Source: Candidatus Bathyarchaeota archaeon
GTDB lineage: Archaea; Thermoproteota; Bathyarchaeia; TCS64
Reading direction: 5' to 3'
Length of the DNA: 20,889 bases
Assembly (NCBI GenBank): GCA_016934355.1
Contig: JAFGTA010000039.1
Coordinates: forward strand, 1 to 20,889
Under the pieces are notes generated by a model. It did not search any database, had not been told where the DNA came from, and saw nothing but the letters and a program-made list of their open reading frames with translations. Within the stretch, counting starts at the first letter, position 1. Each line of letters starts with the position of its first letter. Below, in pieces: positions 20,315-20,889 of the stretch. The position numbers were made by a program, and so were the translations under genes.

Positions 20315-20889
20315 ATGATCAAGAGAGAAACCATCTACTACGAGGACGGAGGCGCCGAACACACAGAAGCCACATTGAAAGCTGCTATTGACACAGCCAA
20401 GGAGCTAGGCATTAAAACCATGCTCGTCGCCAGCACGAGCGGAGACACCGGAGTCAAGGCCGCGGAACTCTTCAAAAACAACGACATCAAGCTCGTAGTC
20501 GTGGGCCACCAGACAGGGTTCCCCGCCGCAGGCGTCCAGCAGTTCAAACCCGAGAACCGTGACCGCATAGAGGCGCTGGGCGGCGTCGTGAACCTCGGCA
20601 TCGACGTGCTCACCAACAGCATCAGGCAGCGGCAGCGGCTGGGGCACAGCCCCATGAGCACAGTCACCCAGACCCTCATAGCCATGAAGCTCAAGGTGAA
20701 CGCCGAGATAGTCGCCAAGGCATGCGACGCGGGGCTCGTGCACCCCGGAGAGCACGTCATCAGCGTCGCGGGCAGCCACAGGGGAGCCGACACAGCCGTC
20801 TCGTTCCTAGCCGCGGATAGCCCTAAGATACTCGACTTAAAGCCCCAATACATCATCGCCATGCCGCTGAGCCGCGAGAAGGCCGACGC
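20315..20889 (+). CDS. Pyruvate-kinase C-domain-like conserved archaeal protein (COG1751 type), cut by window end
   Basis: A frame opens at ATG 20315 and runs without stop to the last base, 191 complete codons. It starts MIKRETIYYEDGGAEHTEAT, followed by LVASTSGDTGVKAAELF, VVVGHQTGFPAAGVQQF, NRDRIEALGG and HVISVAGSHRGADTAV. These are hallmarks of the small stand-alone proteins resembling the pyruvate kinase alpha/beta C-terminal domain (PK_C fold). The phosphate-binding-like STSGDTG and GSHRGAD loops suggest a ligand-binding or regulatory role; a reaction is not established. Codon use is core-like, showing that normal chromosome resumes after the island. The missing part is short if the protein has the usual length of about 200 residues. 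Confidence 0.85.
   Translation, partial: MIKRETIYYEDGGAEHTEATLKAAIDTAKELGIKTMLVASTSGDTGVKAAELFKNNDIKLVVVGHQTGFPAAGVQQFKPENRDRIEALGGVVNLGIDVLTNSIRQRQRLGHSPMSTVTQTLIAMKLKVNAEIVAKACDAGLVHPGEHVISVAGSHRGADTAVSFLAADSPKILDLKPQYIIAMPLSREKAD

Overview
The window is archaeal chromosomal DNA. TATA-like boxes lie about 25-30 bases upstream of many start codons, which suggests leaderless transcripts. GTG and TTG starts are common. The protein families (DtxR-FeoA fusion with FeoB, COG1751-type pyruvate-kinase-C-like protein, MCQLAAY-type glutaminases) fit an uncultured archaeon, possibly of the Thermoproteota/Bathyarchaeia side, but the lineage is an inference. Core genes are GC-rich with C- and G-ending codons. 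A block from about 12.95 to 20.2 kb is clearly different in composition.

Layout. 1-875: end of acetolactate synthase large subunit (ilvB) and the small subunit (ilvH). 915-1949 and 6829-7869: two paralogous class II glutaminase-domain proteins. 2005-4234 (minus): zinc alcohol dehydrogenase followed by an M19 dipeptidase. 4472-6639 (minus): a two-gene cell-surface operon, a membrane-anchored beta-helix-like protein and a secreted Ig-like protein. 7889-10618: an iron-uptake operon with a clear DtxR-type palindromic operator, a DtxR-FeoA fusion regulator and FeoB. 10649-12944: a uridine-kinase-like P-loop kinase, an RraA-like protein and a methyltransferase.

Accessory island, about 12.95-20.2 kb. 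It carries a mini-RNase III-like gene, a membrane-anchored SNase fusion (winged helix, TM, coiled coil, SNase, Ser-rich linker, Cys/His tail), a small membrane protein, a 538-residue helical-repeat protein with a C-terminal degenerate restriction-endonuclease-like domain, and a minus-strand two-gene operon. In that operon a PD-(D/E)XK nuclease-APAZ protein overlaps by ATGA a short MID-PIWI Argonaute. The Argonaute keeps a recognisable 5'-phosphate pocket but has lost PIWI catalytic residues. This is the architecture of nuclease-linked short prokaryotic Argonaute defence systems (SPARDA-like): the inactive Argonaute would recognise guide and target, and the APAZ partner would supply the toxic nuclease. 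The 538-residue protein ends 6 bp from the Argonaute gene in convergent orientation and is a candidate accessory component. The island's right edge holds a truncated amidohydrolase remnant. Core-like sequence then resumes with a pyruvate-kinase-C-like gene cut by the window end.

No rRNA, tRNA, CRISPR array or transposase was seen.
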